64,000 nt of DNA, taken from contig JAUVZY010000009.1 in NCBI GenBank assembly GCA_030602315.1, forward strand, positions 1 to 64,000, read 5' to 3'. The notes under the pieces were generated by a model. It made no database searches, had not been told where the DNA came from, and saw nothing but the letters and a program-made list of their open reading frames with translations. Within the stretch, counting starts at the first letter, position 1. Every line of letters starts with the position of its first letter. Below are positions 1 to 9,552 of this stretch, in pieces. The translations under genes and the position numbers were made by a program. The DNA is from Pseudomonadaceae bacterium. Its GTDB lineage: Bacteria > Pseudomonadota > Gammaproteobacteria > Pseudomonadales > Pseudomonadaceae.

Positions 1-3000
1 GGCGACCAGGCGGAAGGTTTCGCGACCTTCGTAGACGCCGTCCTGCTTGATCGCCACGCGCACCAGCAGGGTGCTGCCCTGCAGGGCCACCGAGCCGCTG
101 TAGTCCTCCCAGTCGCCATCGACAAAGACCTGCAGCACGCCGCTGTGGTCGTCGCCGTCGGTGCTCTCGTTCTCCAGCGCCAGGGTGATGCGCTGGCCGT
201 CGATGCCGCCGACGGTGAACACCGCGTACGGCGAGGCCTCGTTGACCTCGACATTGGAAACGCTCAGCGGCCGGTCATCGTCGAGCACGCCGCCGGCATC
301 CGGCTGACCGTTATCGCCGTACAGCGTGCCGCTGCCGTCGTCGACGATGGTGGCGGTGCCCTGGTAGCCGGTCCCGGCGGTATTGCGCGCGGTGAGGCCG
401 AAGGTTTCCGCACCTTCGAACTCGGCATCGGCCAGTACCGCCACGCGCACCAGCAGCGGGCCGCTGTCGGGCAGGCGCACGCTGCCGCCGAGATAGGCGA
501 CCCAGTCCGTGCCGTCGAAATATTCCAGTTGTGGCAGGTAGTCGGCCCCGGCGGTGGCGGTGCCGGTCGGGCCGAGCTCCAGGGTCACGCGCTGGCCCGG
601 CTCGCCGGTCACGCTGAACACCGCCCAGGCCGAGCCTTCGTTGACCGTGGGGCTGGATACCGTCAGCGGCCGGGCGTCGGCCTCGATGCTGATGGCCAGG
701 GTGTCGGTGTCGCTGTTGCCGGCGCTGTCGGTGGAGCGCATCAGCAGGGTGTCGGCGGCCACGTAGCGGTCGCCCGGCAGGTAGCGCAGGGTCGCCAGCG
801 CCGCGTTGATTTCGGCCTGGGTGCCGCTGAGGATCAGGTTGGCGCTGCCGTTGGCGCCCTGGCTGATCAGCCCCAGATGACTGGCGTCGATGCTCAGCAG
901 GCCGTGGGCCACGGTCAGCTGCACCGAGGCCACGTCGCCATCGACGTCGGCGACCGCCAGGGCGATGGCCGCGCTTTCGTATTCACGCAGCGATACGCTG
1001 CCCGGCAGGCTGTTCACCGGCGGGTTGAGGTCGGTGGTGCCGTTGATGGTGATGGTCAGGGTCGCCGTGCTGGTCTTGCCGTAGGCGTCGGTCACCTCGT
1101 AGGTGAACACCTCTTCGCGGGTTTCGCTGCGGTTGAGCGCGTTGACCGTGGGGTTGGTGTTGTCCAGCAGATACTGGTAGCTGCCGTCGGCACCGATCAG
1201 CAGCTCCCCGTACAGGCCGCTGACCCGCGCCGGGTTGCTGGTCGAGGTGCTGCTCTGCGCCACGCTTTCACTGCCGCCGCCGCTGAGCAGAATGCGGCTG
1301 ACGCGAAGGGCGTCGCCGTCGACATCGCTGTCGTTGCTCAACACGTTGCCGCTGGGGTTGACCCCGGCGGTGCCGTCGACACTGCCGCCCTGCTCCACCG
1401 CCACGGCCACGTCGGCATGGGCGACCGGCGCGTCGTTGGCGCCGTCGATGGTGATCACAAGGCGCGCCACATCGCTGCCGGCGCCGTTGCTGACGCGGTA
1501 GAAGAACACTTCCTGCAGGCTCTCGCCGAGCTGCAGGGCCTGCACCTGCGCCAGGTTGTTGTTCAGCACGTAGGTGTAGGTTCCGCCGGTCAGGGTCAGG
1601 GTGCCGTAACGCCCCGCAACCACCGTATCGACGTTGCCAGGGGTGGCTTCGGACCAGGCGGTCACGCTGCCCGCGCCAGCCCACAGCGTGCCGCTGGCAT
1701 CGCTGCCCACCGCGTTGCCCAGCGCGTCGAAGCCCTCTTCCACCGCCGTGCCGCTGTGGTTCTGCGCGTCCGGCTCGGTATCGTTGCTGGTGCCCTCGAT
1801 GCGGATAGTCAACGTCGCGCTGCTGGTCAGGCCGGCGGTATCGCGCATCCGGTAGGTGAACACCTCGGTCGCGGACTGCCCGGCTTCCAACGACATATTG
1901 GTGAGGGTGTAGGTGTAGCTGCCGTCGGCAGCGATCTGCAACGTGCCGCGGGCGCCGACCAGGGTGATCCCGCCGCTGGTCACCTCCCGGCTGAAGCTCA
2001 GAGCGGTGCTGCCGGACAGCGTGACCGCCTGGCTAAGCGTTACGCTGTTGCCATTGATGGCGGTCACCGTGGTGCCGCTGGGGATGCCGGTGCCGGTGAC
2101 GGTCATGCCCACCGCGACGGTGCCGGAGACGTTGGACAGGGTGACGGTGGTCGCCGGCGGCGCGTAGGAGCCGCCGGTGGTGGTGAAGAATTTGCTGCCC
2201 TGGATCTGGCCACCCGGGTTTGGCGTCCAGAACTCGATGGTGGCGCCCGAGGGGATGCTCACGTTGCTCGACAGCGTCACCACCCGGGTGACCGGGTCGA
2301 AACTGGTCACGGTGATGCGCGTCGTACCGTTCTTGTCATAGAGCGTAGTGCCGGAACTGACCACATGGATCACGTCGCCCACATCAATGCCCGTGGTGTC
2401 TCCTGGCGTGCCGACCGCGAGCACCAGCACCTGGTTGGCGGGGGCCGGCGGCGACACGGCAGTGGCCGTGGCAACCACGTCGGCGATGGTCTTGGTATCG
2501 CCGGCGTCGACATCGGTGTCGTTGTTCAGCAGATTGCCGGTGGCGACGGTGGAGCCGGCGTAGTTGGGCGCCGACTCCTTCACCACGTTGTAATCGTTCA
2601 CCGCCTGCGGCGCGTCGTTGCGCCCGGCGATGGTCACCACCAGGGTGTTGCTGACACTCAGGCCACCCGGGTCGCTCACCGTGTAGGTGAAGGTCTCGCT
2701 GGCGCTGTTGCCCAGCAGCGCCTGCACCGCCGCTGCGTCGTTGTTCACCGCATAGCTGTAACGCCCGTCGGCATACACCGTCAGCGTGCCGTACAGGCCC
2801 TGGATCACGGTGGTGCCGCTGGCGGCGACCGCCTTGCTCTCCACCGCGCTGGCCACCCGGGTCAGGCTCAGCGTGTCGCCGTCGGGGTCGCTGACCACGC
2901 CGGTGATCAGCTGCCCGCTGGGATTGTCGCCGCTGGCGGTGGTGCCATTGTTCACTCCGCCCGCTTCGGTGGCACCGGCGGCGACGCTGCCGCTGGCGAC

Positions 3001-4878
3001 CGGCGCATCGTTGACCGGCAGGATGGTCAGGTTGATCCAGTTGGCGGTCGGATCGAGGTCGATGCCGCCATTGGCGGTGCCGCCTGTGTCGCGCACGCGA
3101 AAGCCGAAGCTCAGCTGCAGCACCGAGGTGGTCGTGCCGGCGGTATAGGTGAGCTTGCCGAGGTCGGCCGCCTGCACCTCGAAGCCGGCGGCGATCTGCC
3201 CGGCGGTGATCGCCACGCCGTCGTACAGCAGCACACCCTGGGTCGGCAGCGAGGTGATCAGCACCGATTGCAGGCTGTGCGCCGGGCTGTCGTTGGGGTC
3301 GGTGAAGCCGAAGTCGGCCGCCGAGAAGGTGTACGAGGCGCGTTCGTTGAGGCTGAGGCTCTTGTCGGTGCCGGCCGGCGCATCGTTCACCGGGATGATC
3401 GACAGCGCCAGCGTGCCGGTGGCCGTGAGCTGGCCATCGCTGATGGTGTAGGTCACCGTCGGCACCGCGCCGGCGTAGTTGGCCGCCGGGGTGAAGCTGT
3501 ACTGGCCGTTGCTGTGCACGGTGAGCGAACCGGCGAGCACGCCGCCCACCATCAGGTCGATGCTCCGGCTGGTGCCGGCGGCGATGTCCCAGGCCATGGA
3601 GCCGACCTGGATACGGGTGACGCGCAGCGGGTCCAGGTTGGCGTCGGTATCGTTGGCCAGCAGGTTGCCGGTCACCGGGCCGCCGTCTTCCAGCACGCTG
3701 GCGCTGTCGTTGCCGGCCACCGGCGCCTGGTTGGGGACGATGAGCTTGTTCATCGCCGTGTCCACCGGGTCGCTGCTGGTACCGTAGAAGGTGCTGCCCT
3801 GGAAGTTGAAGCTCTGGTTGACGCGCAGCACGTAGGCAGTGTCGTCAGCCGTGCCTTCGATGCCATCGGGGCCGAGCACGTAGAAGTACAGGCCGTTGAC
3901 CGTGCTGCCGGTCTTCACCAGGCGGCTGACCACGCCATAGATGGTCACGGTCTGGCCGCTGGTGTTGTCGGTATAGGTCAGAAAGCCGGTGACGTTGTTG
4001 CCCTTGAAGTAAGGGTCGGACGGATCGCTGGAGGTGAAGCGGAAGTTGCTGCCGTTGACCGCCGTGCTGAAGGTGGTGAAACCGTTGGCCTCCTCGCTGC
4101 GCGAGGTGGGGCTGATCTGGAATACCTGACTGAAGGTGATCGAGGCCTGCTCCACCTCGTAGCGCACGCCGTCGATCCACACCTCGCCCTGGTCGCGCTC
4201 GCTGGCGATGCGTGCGCGCTCGACGTCATCCAGCGCGATATCGAGCACCGCCACGGCAAACGCCTCGCCCTCGTCGCCCGCGGTGTCCTGGCCCTGGTTC
4301 AGGTAATGGTCGATGCCATGGCCGATTTCCTCGATCAGCACCCGGGCGATCAGCGCGGTATCGCCTTCGTCGGCCAGCCAGTCGGCATTCAGGAAGATGG
4401 TCGGCTCGCCGCCCGGGCCGCTGGCGGTGAAGGCGGCCAGCGCGCCCTGCAGGGCGTCGTGGGAGACCAACTGGTAAGTCAGGCTGAAATCCCCGGCGCG
4501 CCAGGCGGCCAGCCAGCTATCGAGACGCTCGCTCCAGGCGGCATCGGCAAGGTCGCCGCCGAACAGGCCGGCCAGCTGCTCGCGGGCATCGTCGCGCGCC
4601 AGGAAGCTGTCGATCAGCCGCGCCGCCTCGGCCTGCGCCGTCTGCACGTTGGCCGGCAGGCTGCCGTCAACCGCCGCCACCTCCAGCTCCGGCGGCAGCT
4701 CCACCACCACCGGCGCCGCCTCGACCGGCGGCGGCGCGTCGACCGCCAGCATATCCACCGCGTCCACGGCGGCGGCGCCGTCGAACACGAAGCGCTGTTC
4801 CAGCGCCAGCAGTGCGGGGCGGCGACGGATCAAGCCGGTTTTTCCAGCGTCCTGCGAGGGCTTGTTCTTGTTGTCCAT
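1..4878 (-). CDS. Giant VCBS/Calx-beta-repeat secreted adhesin-like protein (C-terminus beyond window)
   Basis: This gene is open from its ATG at 4878 to the left edge, giving 1626 codons with no stop. The start has a GAGG box about 7 bases upstream. The N-terminus is short and basic, followed by LALEQRFVFDGAAA near residues 24-37, a variant of the LEPR-type motif that opens many giant exported proteins. Around residues 60-220 lies a globular region containing EEIGHGIDHYLN and then DTAGDEGEAF. The rest is Ig-like repeats: cadherin-like/VCBS units ending in blocks such as NDAPVA or NDAPQA, from about nucleotide 3700 down to 1040, then two Calx-beta-like units of about 135 residues (starting RPLTVSSPTVNEG and RPLSVSNVEVNEA). 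The product is very probably exported and surface-associated. It starts 40 bases after the adaptor gene, so the three genes look like one operon. RTX repeats or a C-terminal secretion signal cannot be seen because the end is missing. Confidence 0.85.
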   Translation of the reverse strand, partial: MDNKNKPSQDAGKTGLIRRRPALLALEQRFVFDGAAAVDAVDMLAVDAPPPVEAAPVVVELPPELEVAAVDGSLPANVQTAQAEAARLIDSFLARDDAREQLAGLFGGDLADAAWSERLDSWLAAWRAGDFSLTYQLVSHDALQGALAAFTASGPGGEPTIFLNADWLADEGDTALIARVLIEEIGHGIDHYLNQGQDTAGDEGEAFAVAVLDIALDDVERARIASERDQGEVWIDGVRYEVEQASITFSQVFQISPTSRSEEANGFTTFSTAVNGSNFRFTSSDPSDPYFKGNNVTGFLTYTDNTSGQTVTIYGVVSRLVKTGSTVNGLYFYVLGPDGIEGTADDTAYVLRVNQSFNFQGSTFYGTSSDPVDTAMNKLIVPNQAPVAGNDSASVLEDGGPVTGNLLANDTDANLDPLRVTRIQVGSMAWDIAAGTSRSIDLMVGGVLAGSLTVHSNGQYSFTPAANYAGAVPTVTYTISDGQLTATGTLALSIIPVNDAPAGTDKSLSLNERASYTFSAADFGFTDPNDSPAHSLQSVLITSLPTQGVLLYDGVAITAGQIAAGFEVQAADLGKLTYTAGTTTSVLQLSFGFRVRDTGGTANGGIDLDPTANWINLTILPVNDAPVASGSVAAGATEAGGVNNGTTASGDNPSGQLITGVVSDPDGDTLSLTRVASAVESKAVAASGTTVIQGLYGTLTVYADGRYSYAVNNDAAAVQALLGNSASETFTYTVSDPGGLSVSNTLVVTIAGRNDAPQAVNDYNVVKESAPNYAGSTVATGNLLNNDTDVDAGDTKTIADVVATATAVSPPAPANQVLVLAVGTPGDTTGIDVGDVIHVVSSGTTLYDKNGTTRITVTSFDPVTRVVTLSSNVSIPSGATIEFWTPNPGGQIQGSKFFTTTGGSYAPPATTVTLSNVSGTVAVGMTVTGTGIPSGTTVTAINGNSVTLSQAVTLSGSTALSFSREVTSGGITLVGARGTLQIAADGSYTYTLTNMSLEAGQSATEVFTYRMRDTAGLTSSATLTIRIEGTSNDTEPDAQNHSGTAVEEGFDALGNAVGSDASGTLWAGAGSVTAWSEATPGNVDTVVAGRYGTLTLTGGTYTYVLNNNLAQVQALQLGESLQEVFFYRVSNGAGSDVARLVITIDGANDAPVAHADVAVAVEQGGSVDGTAGVNPSGNVLSNDSDVDGDALRVSRILLSGGGSESVAQSSTSTSNPARVSGLYGELLIGADGSYQYLLDNTNPTVNALNRSETREEVFTYEVTDAYGKTSTATLTITINGTTDLNPPVNSLPGSVSLREYESAAIALAVADVDGDVASVQLTVAHGLLSIDASHLGLISQGANGSANLILSGTQAEINAALATLRYLPGDRYVAADTLLMRSTDSAGNSDTDTLAISIEADARPLTVSSPTVNEGSAWAVFSVTGEPGQRVTLELGPTGTATAGADYLPQLEYFDGTDWVAYLGGSVRLPDSGPLLVRVAVLADAEFEGAETFGLTARNTAGTGYQGTATIVDDGSGTLYGDNGQPDAGGVLDDDRPLSVSNVEVNEASPYAVFTVGGIDGQRITLALENESTDGDDHSGVLQVFVDGDWEDYSGSVALQGSTLLVRVAIKQDGVYEGRETFRLVA

Positions 4879-4918
4879 GGCGAACCTCAGAAGGGGAGCG
4901 GTGGTGGAGTCGTAGGGT

Positions 4919-5674
4919 TCAACGGGGTTCAGGCGGCGCCAGCAGCACGCGGCCGCTCATGCCGGCCAGCAGTTCGGGGTGCTGGCCTTCGATGGCGGCG
5001 GCGACTTTCAGCGACTGGCTGACCGGGTCGATGCGCGCGCCCAGGCGCGTGAAGCGGGCGCGGTAGGTCTTGCCGGTTTCATCGATTTCCACCTCGAAGA
5101 TGGGGCGGTCCTTGAGCCAGGACAGCCAGGTGGACGGCACCAGAAATTCCAGCTCGAGCACGCTGTCGTCGAGGATGTCCAGCAGCGGCTGGCCGGGCTG
5201 CACGTACTGCTGCTCGCGGACCTTCTGCTCGGCCACCCGGCCGACGAACGGTGCGCTGATGCTGCACTTGCCGAGCACCGCCTGCTGCGCGCCGACCTCG
5301 GCGCTGGCCTTCTGCACGGCGGCCTCGGACAGGCTCAGCTCCAGCTGGCCGATGGAGTTGAGCTCGGCGAGGCGGCGGTTGGCCTTGCGCGTGTGCTCGG
5401 CGGCGCTCAGCTCGGCGCGCGCCTTCTGCAGCAGCGCCTGCTGCATCGAGCAATCGAAGCCGACCAGCACCTGGCCGGCCTTGAAGCTGCCGCCCTCGGC
5501 CACCGGCAGGCGGTTGATCTTGGCGCCGATCTCCGCCGCCAGGGTGGTGTACTGGCGCGGCAACAGCTGCGCGCGGATCACCTGGCGGCCCAGCGCGCCG
5601 CTGGCCGGCGCGAGCGATTCGGCCAGCGCCGGCGCGGCCGCCAGCAGGGCCAGGGCGAGCGCCAGCGACCTCAT
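4919..5674 (-). CDS. Periplasmic adaptor (HlyD/RND-type membrane fusion protein), short form
   Basis: The protein has 251 residues, starting with a cleavable-looking signal peptide (MRSLALALALLAAAPALAES). It then has the split lipoyl-like halves of membrane fusion proteins (AAEIGAKINRLPVAEGGSF and SISAPFVGRVAEQKVREQQ) flanking a predicted helical hairpin around residues 85-135, followed by a beta-barrel-like region. Its job would be to bridge an inner-membrane pump and the TolC-like partner. The ATG at 5674 overlaps the TGA of the upstream TolC gene in an ATGA, which implies translational coupling and fixes the start; an in-frame start 36 bases upstream is less likely. It is smaller than typical HlyD proteins, has no N-terminal membrane anchor, and has no ABC or RND transporter gene beside it in the window. 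Confidence 0.85.
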   Translation of the reverse strand: MRSLALALALLAAAPALAESLAPASGALGRQVIRAQLLPRQYTTLAAEIGAKINRLPVAEGGSFKAGQVLVGFDCSMQQALLQKARAELSAAEHTRKANRRLAELNSIGQLELSLSEAAVQKASAEVGAQQAVLGKCSISAPFVGRVAEQKVREQQYVQPGQPLLDILDDSVLELEFLVPSTWLSWLKDRPIFEVEIDETGKTYRARFTRLGARIDPVSQSLKVAAAIEGQHPELLAGMSGRVLLAPPEPR

Positions 5675-7188
5675 GGGGCGACCGGCTTGGCCGCGTTCAG
5701 GCGCGTCCACACGCCTTCGCCGTCGGCCAGCACGCGGGTCAGATCGGCCAGCGCCAGGTCGCCGACGCTGCCAATTTCCGGCTCCACGCCGAGGCTGGCC
5801 TGCAGCCTGGCTTCGGCGCCCTGCGCCTGGGCCAGCGCCTGGTAGCGGCGCAGCAGGCTGAGGATCGCGGTGGTCTGGTTGGCCACCCGGTCCAGCGGGC
5901 TCATGGTCTGCGAGTCGGCGCGGTTGTCCATGTGCTGGGCGATGCGCGAGTCGACCGCCCAGATCGCGTCGGCGCGGTCGAACTGGTGCAGCGCGTTGGA
6001 CAGCTGCTGGCGTGCCAGATGCACCTGGGTCAGCGCGGCCATCTGCACCGCCACGCGGCGCTGGTCGGCCAGGGTCACGCCGGCCTTGGCCAGTTCCATC
6101 TGCGCCGGGCCGGTGAACAGGTTGAACAGGTTCCAGGACAGCTGCACCCCGGCCTCGTTCCAGCTGCTGTTGACCAGGTAGCTGTCGGTGTCGTAGTGCG
6201 CGCCGTAGTTGAAGGTCAGGTTGGGGAACAGCCGCACCAGCGTCTTGCGGGTTTCCTCGCGGGCGATGCGGGCGTTGTAGTGCTGCTCGCGCAGATCGGC
6301 GTTGGCCGCCATGGCGGTTTCTTCCATCACCTCCAACGGCACCGCCAGCGCCTCGCGGCCGACTGCCAGTTCCGGCTCGACCAGGGTCAGGCGCTGGCCC
6401 AGCGGGGCGTTGATCAGCGAGGCCAGCTCGGTCTGCGCGGTGGACAGCTCCTGGTCGATGGCCTCGAGCAGGCGCAGGTTTTCCAGCACCTGGCGCTGGT
6501 AGCGCAGCGAGTCGATCGGGTTGCGCAGGCGCTCGGCTTCTTCGGTGCGCGAGTCGGCCAGGGCGGCCTCGGCCATGGCGATGGTGGCGCGCACGTCGGC
6601 CTGCAGCTTCTGCGCGCTGACGGCACGCCAGAACGCGGTGCGCACGTCCTGCATCAAAAGGTGCATGGCGCGGCGGCGTTTTTCCGCGGCGATCAGCACG
6701 CGGTCGGCCTGCTGGCGGGTGTTGTAGTAGCCCACGCCCAAATCCAGCAGGCTCCAGCTGGCGCCCAGCGAGCTCAACGTATGGCTGCGCTCCTGGGAGA
6801 TGAAGCGCGACTGCGACAGCGAGCCATCCTCGGCGTTGCGGCTCTGGCGGATGTTGTCGTTGTCGCGGCTGGTGTAGCCGACCTGCGCCAAGAGCTTGGG
6901 CAGCATGTCGTAGCTGCTCACATCCAGCTGACGGAAGGCCAGCGCCTCTTCCAGCATCCGCGCACGGCGGTCGAGGTTGTATTTCAGCGCCCGCGCCAGC
7001 GCCTCATCGAGGGTCAGCGCGCCGCTCACCGGCGGCACGTCGGCGGCCACGCGGGCACGGTCGGCCTGCGCCTGGGCGAGCAGCTCAGGCGACGACAGCG
7101 GATCGGGCTGGATGTGGGTGCAGGCGGTGAGGGTGACGGCGGCCGCAACGGCCAGGGACAGTTGGCAGGTCTTTCTGATTATTGTCAT
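5671..7188 (-). CDS. TolC-family outer-membrane efflux lipoprotein
   Basis: This is a 505-residue protein if translation starts at the ATG at 7188. The first 24 residues form a lipoprotein signal with lipobox LTAC (MTIIRKTCQ...AVTLTACTH), so the mature protein would be anchored in the outer membrane. The body has two repeats of long helices typical of TolC/OprM channels (for example ALARALKYNLDRRARMLEEA and ARLFPNLTFNY-like segments). It is the first gene of a minus-strand unit with the adaptor (ATGA overlap) and the giant surface protein, so it probably forms the exit duct for that substrate. A start at 7251 is possible in frame but would bury the signal peptide. Confidence 0.88.
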   Translation of the reverse strand: MTIIRKTCQLSLAVAAAVTLTACTHIQPDPLSSPELLAQAQADRARVAADVPPVSGALTLDEALARALKYNLDRRARMLEEALAFRQLDVSSYDMLPKLLAQVGYTSRDNDNIRQSRNAEDGSLSQSRFISQERSHTLSSLGASWSLLDLGVGYYNTRQQADRVLIAAEKRRRAMHLLMQDVRTAFWRAVSAQKLQADVRATIAMAEAALADSRTEEAERLRNPIDSLRYQRQVLENLRLLEAIDQELSTAQTELASLINAPLGQRLTLVEPELAVGREALAVPLEVMEETAMAANADLREQHYNARIAREETRKTLVRLFPNLTFNYGAHYDTDSYLVNSSWNEAGVQLSWNLFNLFTGPAQMELAKAGVTLADQRRVAVQMAALTQVHLARQQLSNALHQFDRADAIWAVDSRIAQHMDNRADSQTMSPLDRVANQTTAILSLLRRYQALAQAQGAEARLQASLGVEPEIGSVGDLALADLTRVLADGEGVWTRLNAAKPVAP

Positions 7189-7392
7189 CGAACAAGCTCG
7201 GAAGCAGCGAAACCGGGCGCAGCCGACCTGAGGCAGCGGCTGTGTGCGCATGTGCGAGGCTCACCAATCGGCTTCGCCCCTCTGGCCCGGAGCCAGTCAT
7301 GGGATTGGCGAGCGATGGCGCCGCGCCGGCCGACAAGAACTGCTCTCGAGCGCGAACCAACATATCAGGAGATTTGTGAACTGCCTCTCGTA

Positions 7393-7426
7393 TTAAAAAA
7401 TTTCATCATCGATCGATGAAACTTTT
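7393..7426 (-). terminator. Rho-independent terminator of the DUF2188 gene
   Basis: Read on the minus strand, an inverted repeat TTTCATC / GATGAAA (7415-7421 and 7401-7407) is followed by a run of six T (7395-7400). It lies just past the stop of the small gene at 7434 and separates it from the TolC operon, whose promoter must lie in 7189-7392. Confidence 0.6.
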
Positions 7427-7433
7427 TCCTCCA

Positions 7434-7670
7434 TCAGGTCGCCTTTGATTGCCCCCGCGCGAGACCGGCGGCTTTTTCAGGGAACTGGCGCTCGTCCACC
7501 ACCTGGCCGTTGGCGTCGTGTATCAGCACCCGGGCAAAGCGCACCTTCATGTATTCGCGGGTTTCCTCGAGCACTTCGTCGCGGTCCTCGGCTTCGATCA
7601 GGGCGTCGGCGAACCCGTCTTCCTTGAGGGTCCAGCGATCGTCTTCCTGGGTCACGTGATAGGTTTTCAT
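7434..7670 (-). CDS. DUF2188-like small protein
   Basis: The protein has 78 residues and starts MKTYHVTQEDDRWTLKEDG. The alternating strand pattern with a tryptophan in the second strand, then a helix rich in acidic residues and IHDANGQVVDERQF, fits the small DUF2188 family of unknown function. No signal peptide or membrane segment is seen. It has its own terminator and stands alone between the TolC operon and the divergently transcribed chemoreceptor. Confidence 0.7.
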   Translation of the reverse strand: MKTYHVTQEDDRWTLKEDGFADALIEAEDRDEVLEETREYMKVRFARVLIHDANGQVVDERQFPEKAAGLARGQSKAT

Positions 7671-7881
7671 GGAGCACCTCGCGCTGGCTGCCTGTGGCGT
7701 TGGATGCCCGGCAATACCCGAGCGTTTCGCTCAGCACGACCACCGGCACTTTTTGCAACAACCGTTCATCGAAATGATTCTCAAGTTCTGTGATACGCGT
7801 CCGATAGCTAGATAAGCCCTTAATTGCCTGGGGTTTTTCCCTGGCAAAAGTCGTAGGGTCTCATCACAGGACGCTTTCGCG

Positions 7882-9471
7882 ATGACTTCTCCCCTCGCCT
7901 CTCTGATTCAGACCCTGCTGCGCGGCATTGGCCTGCGCCAGGTGAACACCCAGTTTCTGTTTTCCTACAGCCTGATCTTCCTCTGCGCGGCGCTCACCGC
8001 CGGGGTGCTGCTGTTTTCCAGCAAGGATGCCAGCGAGATCGATCGCGCCGGCGCCCAGCGCATGCTCAGCCAGAAGATGGCCAAGGAGAGCCTGCTGGTC
8101 GCCGAGGGCGTGCTGCCGGCGAGCAGCCTGGAAAGCACCCTGGAGCGCTTCGAGCAGGCGCACCGCCTGCTGCTCAATGGCGACAAGGCCCAGGGCATCG
8201 CGCCGGTGAGCCTGCCGGCGGCGCGCGCCGGACTGGAGAAGGTCGATGCGCTGTGGCGGCACTACCGCCCGGCGGTGCTGGCGCTGGCAGGCGGTGACCG
8301 CAGCTATCTGCAGACGGTGGCGCGCGATTCGGAGGCGATCCTCGCCGAATCGGCCCAGGTGGTGACGCTGATTTCCGCCGCAGCCAAGCGCAGCGACAAG
8401 GTGCAGACCTGGGTCGCGCTCGGCTCCACGCTGGCCATCCTGCTGCTGGTGGTGCTCGGCCGGGTCGGCGGGATGAACTGGCTGATGGCGCAGATCGAAC
8501 AGCTGCGCAGCCGCCTGGAGCTGGTCAGCCAGGGCGACTTCTCGCAGCCGCTGCCGGTGCAGTACCCCGACAACGAGATCGGCCAGATTACCAGCGCCTA
8601 CAACCGCCTGCTCGAGCAGGTCGGGGCGATGATCCGTGGCGTGCGCCAGGCGGCCGACGAGGCCGATGGCCAATCCAGCCGGCTGGCCCGCCAGGCCGCC
8701 GACAGCGTGCGCAACGTCGAGGGCCAGCAGGCCGAGATCGACCAGGTGGCCACGGCGATGAACGAGATGCTGGCCACCTCCCAGGAAGTGGCGCGCAGCA
8801 CCGTGGAGGCGGCCGGCGCCGCCGACGTGGCCGAGCGCGAGACGCGCCAGGGCAGCGAGGTGATGCAGCAGTCGGTGGGCGTGATCCGCCAGCTGTCCAG
8901 CCATGTCGAGGGGCTCGACGAACTGATGCAGCTGCTGGTCAAGGACACCCAGGAGATCGGCCGGGTGCTCGAGGTGATCACCGGCATCGCCGAGCAGACC
9001 AACCTGCTGGCGCTCAACGCGGCCATCGAAGCGGCCCGCGCCGGCGAGCAGGGCCGCGGCTTCGCCGTGGTGGCCGACGAGGTCCGCAGCCTGGCGGCGC
9101 GCACCCAGTCCTCGACCAAGGAGATCGCCCAGCTGGTCGAGCGCCTGCGTCATCAGTCCGACCGTGCCGCCGATGCCATGCACGCCTCGCGTGACGGCAG
9201 CGCCCGCGCGGTCGACCAGATCGCCTCGGCGCAGGGCGCGCTGGAGCAGATCGTCGGCGCGGTGCAGCACATCCGCGGCATGACCAACCAGATCGCCACC
9301 GCCGCCGAGGAGCAGTGCCAGGTCGCCGAAGACATGAACCGCTCGCTGACCCGCATCGCCGGGGTCGCCGAGCAGGCCGCCACCGCGACCCGCGAAACCG
9401 CCGCCAGCGGGCAGAGCATCATCGGCGTGATGAGCGGATTGCGCAGCCTCACCGGGCGTTTCCGCCTGTAA
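7882..9471 (+). CDS. Methyl-accepting chemotaxis protein with PilJ-type sensor domain
   Basis: The protein has 529 residues. A first membrane segment (about residues 25-48) is followed by a periplasmic helical domain with [13 protein letters not shown], the signature of PilJ/NarX-type sensors, and a second membrane segment near residues 180-200 ([12 protein letters not shown]). A HAMP region and a signalling domain with the classical hairpin tip ([20 protein letters not shown]) follow. The start has AGGA about 12 bases upstream. Within Pseudomonas, PilJ-domain receptors include the nitrate receptor McpN, so nitrate or nitrite is a reasonable ligand guess, but nothing here proves it. Confidence 0.9.
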   Translation: MTSPLASLIQTLLRGIGLRQVNTQFLFSYSLIFLCAALTAGVLLFSSKDASEIDRAGAQRMLSQKMAKESLLVAEGVLPASSLESTLERFEQAHRLLLNGDKAQGIAPVSLPAARAGLEKVDALWRHYRPAVLALAGGDRSYLQTVARDSEAILAESAQVVTLISAAAKRSDKVQTWVALGSTLAILLLVVLGRVGGMNWLMAQIEQLRSRLELVSQGDFSQPLPVQYPDNEIGQITSAYNRLLEQVGAMIRGVRQAADEADGQSSRLARQAADSVRNVEGQQAEIDQVATAMNEMLATSQEVARSTVEAAGAADVAERETRQGSEVMQQSVGVIRQLSSHVEGLDELMQLLVKDTQEIGRVLEVITGIAEQTNLLALNAAIEAARAGEQGRGFAVVADEVRSLAARTQSSTKEIAQLVERLRHQSDRAADAMHASRDGSARAVDQIASAQGALEQIVGAVQHIRGMTNQIATAAEEQCQVAEDMNRSLTRIAGVAEQAATATRETAASGQSIIGVMSGLRSLTGRFRL

Positions 9472-9552
9472 CGGGCCTACGCCGATCGGCGTATTCCCCC
9501 GTCCGCGCGCTTTGGCAAGACTGGCTTGGGTCAGCCTTGCCGGAGCCCGCCG

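Noticed and set aside
145-5022. A 1625-codon plus-strand open frame
   Set aside because: It is antisense to the repeat-rich surface protein, is full of Gly/Ala/Arg/His with no domain, and arises from the GC-biased codon use of the true minus-strand gene.
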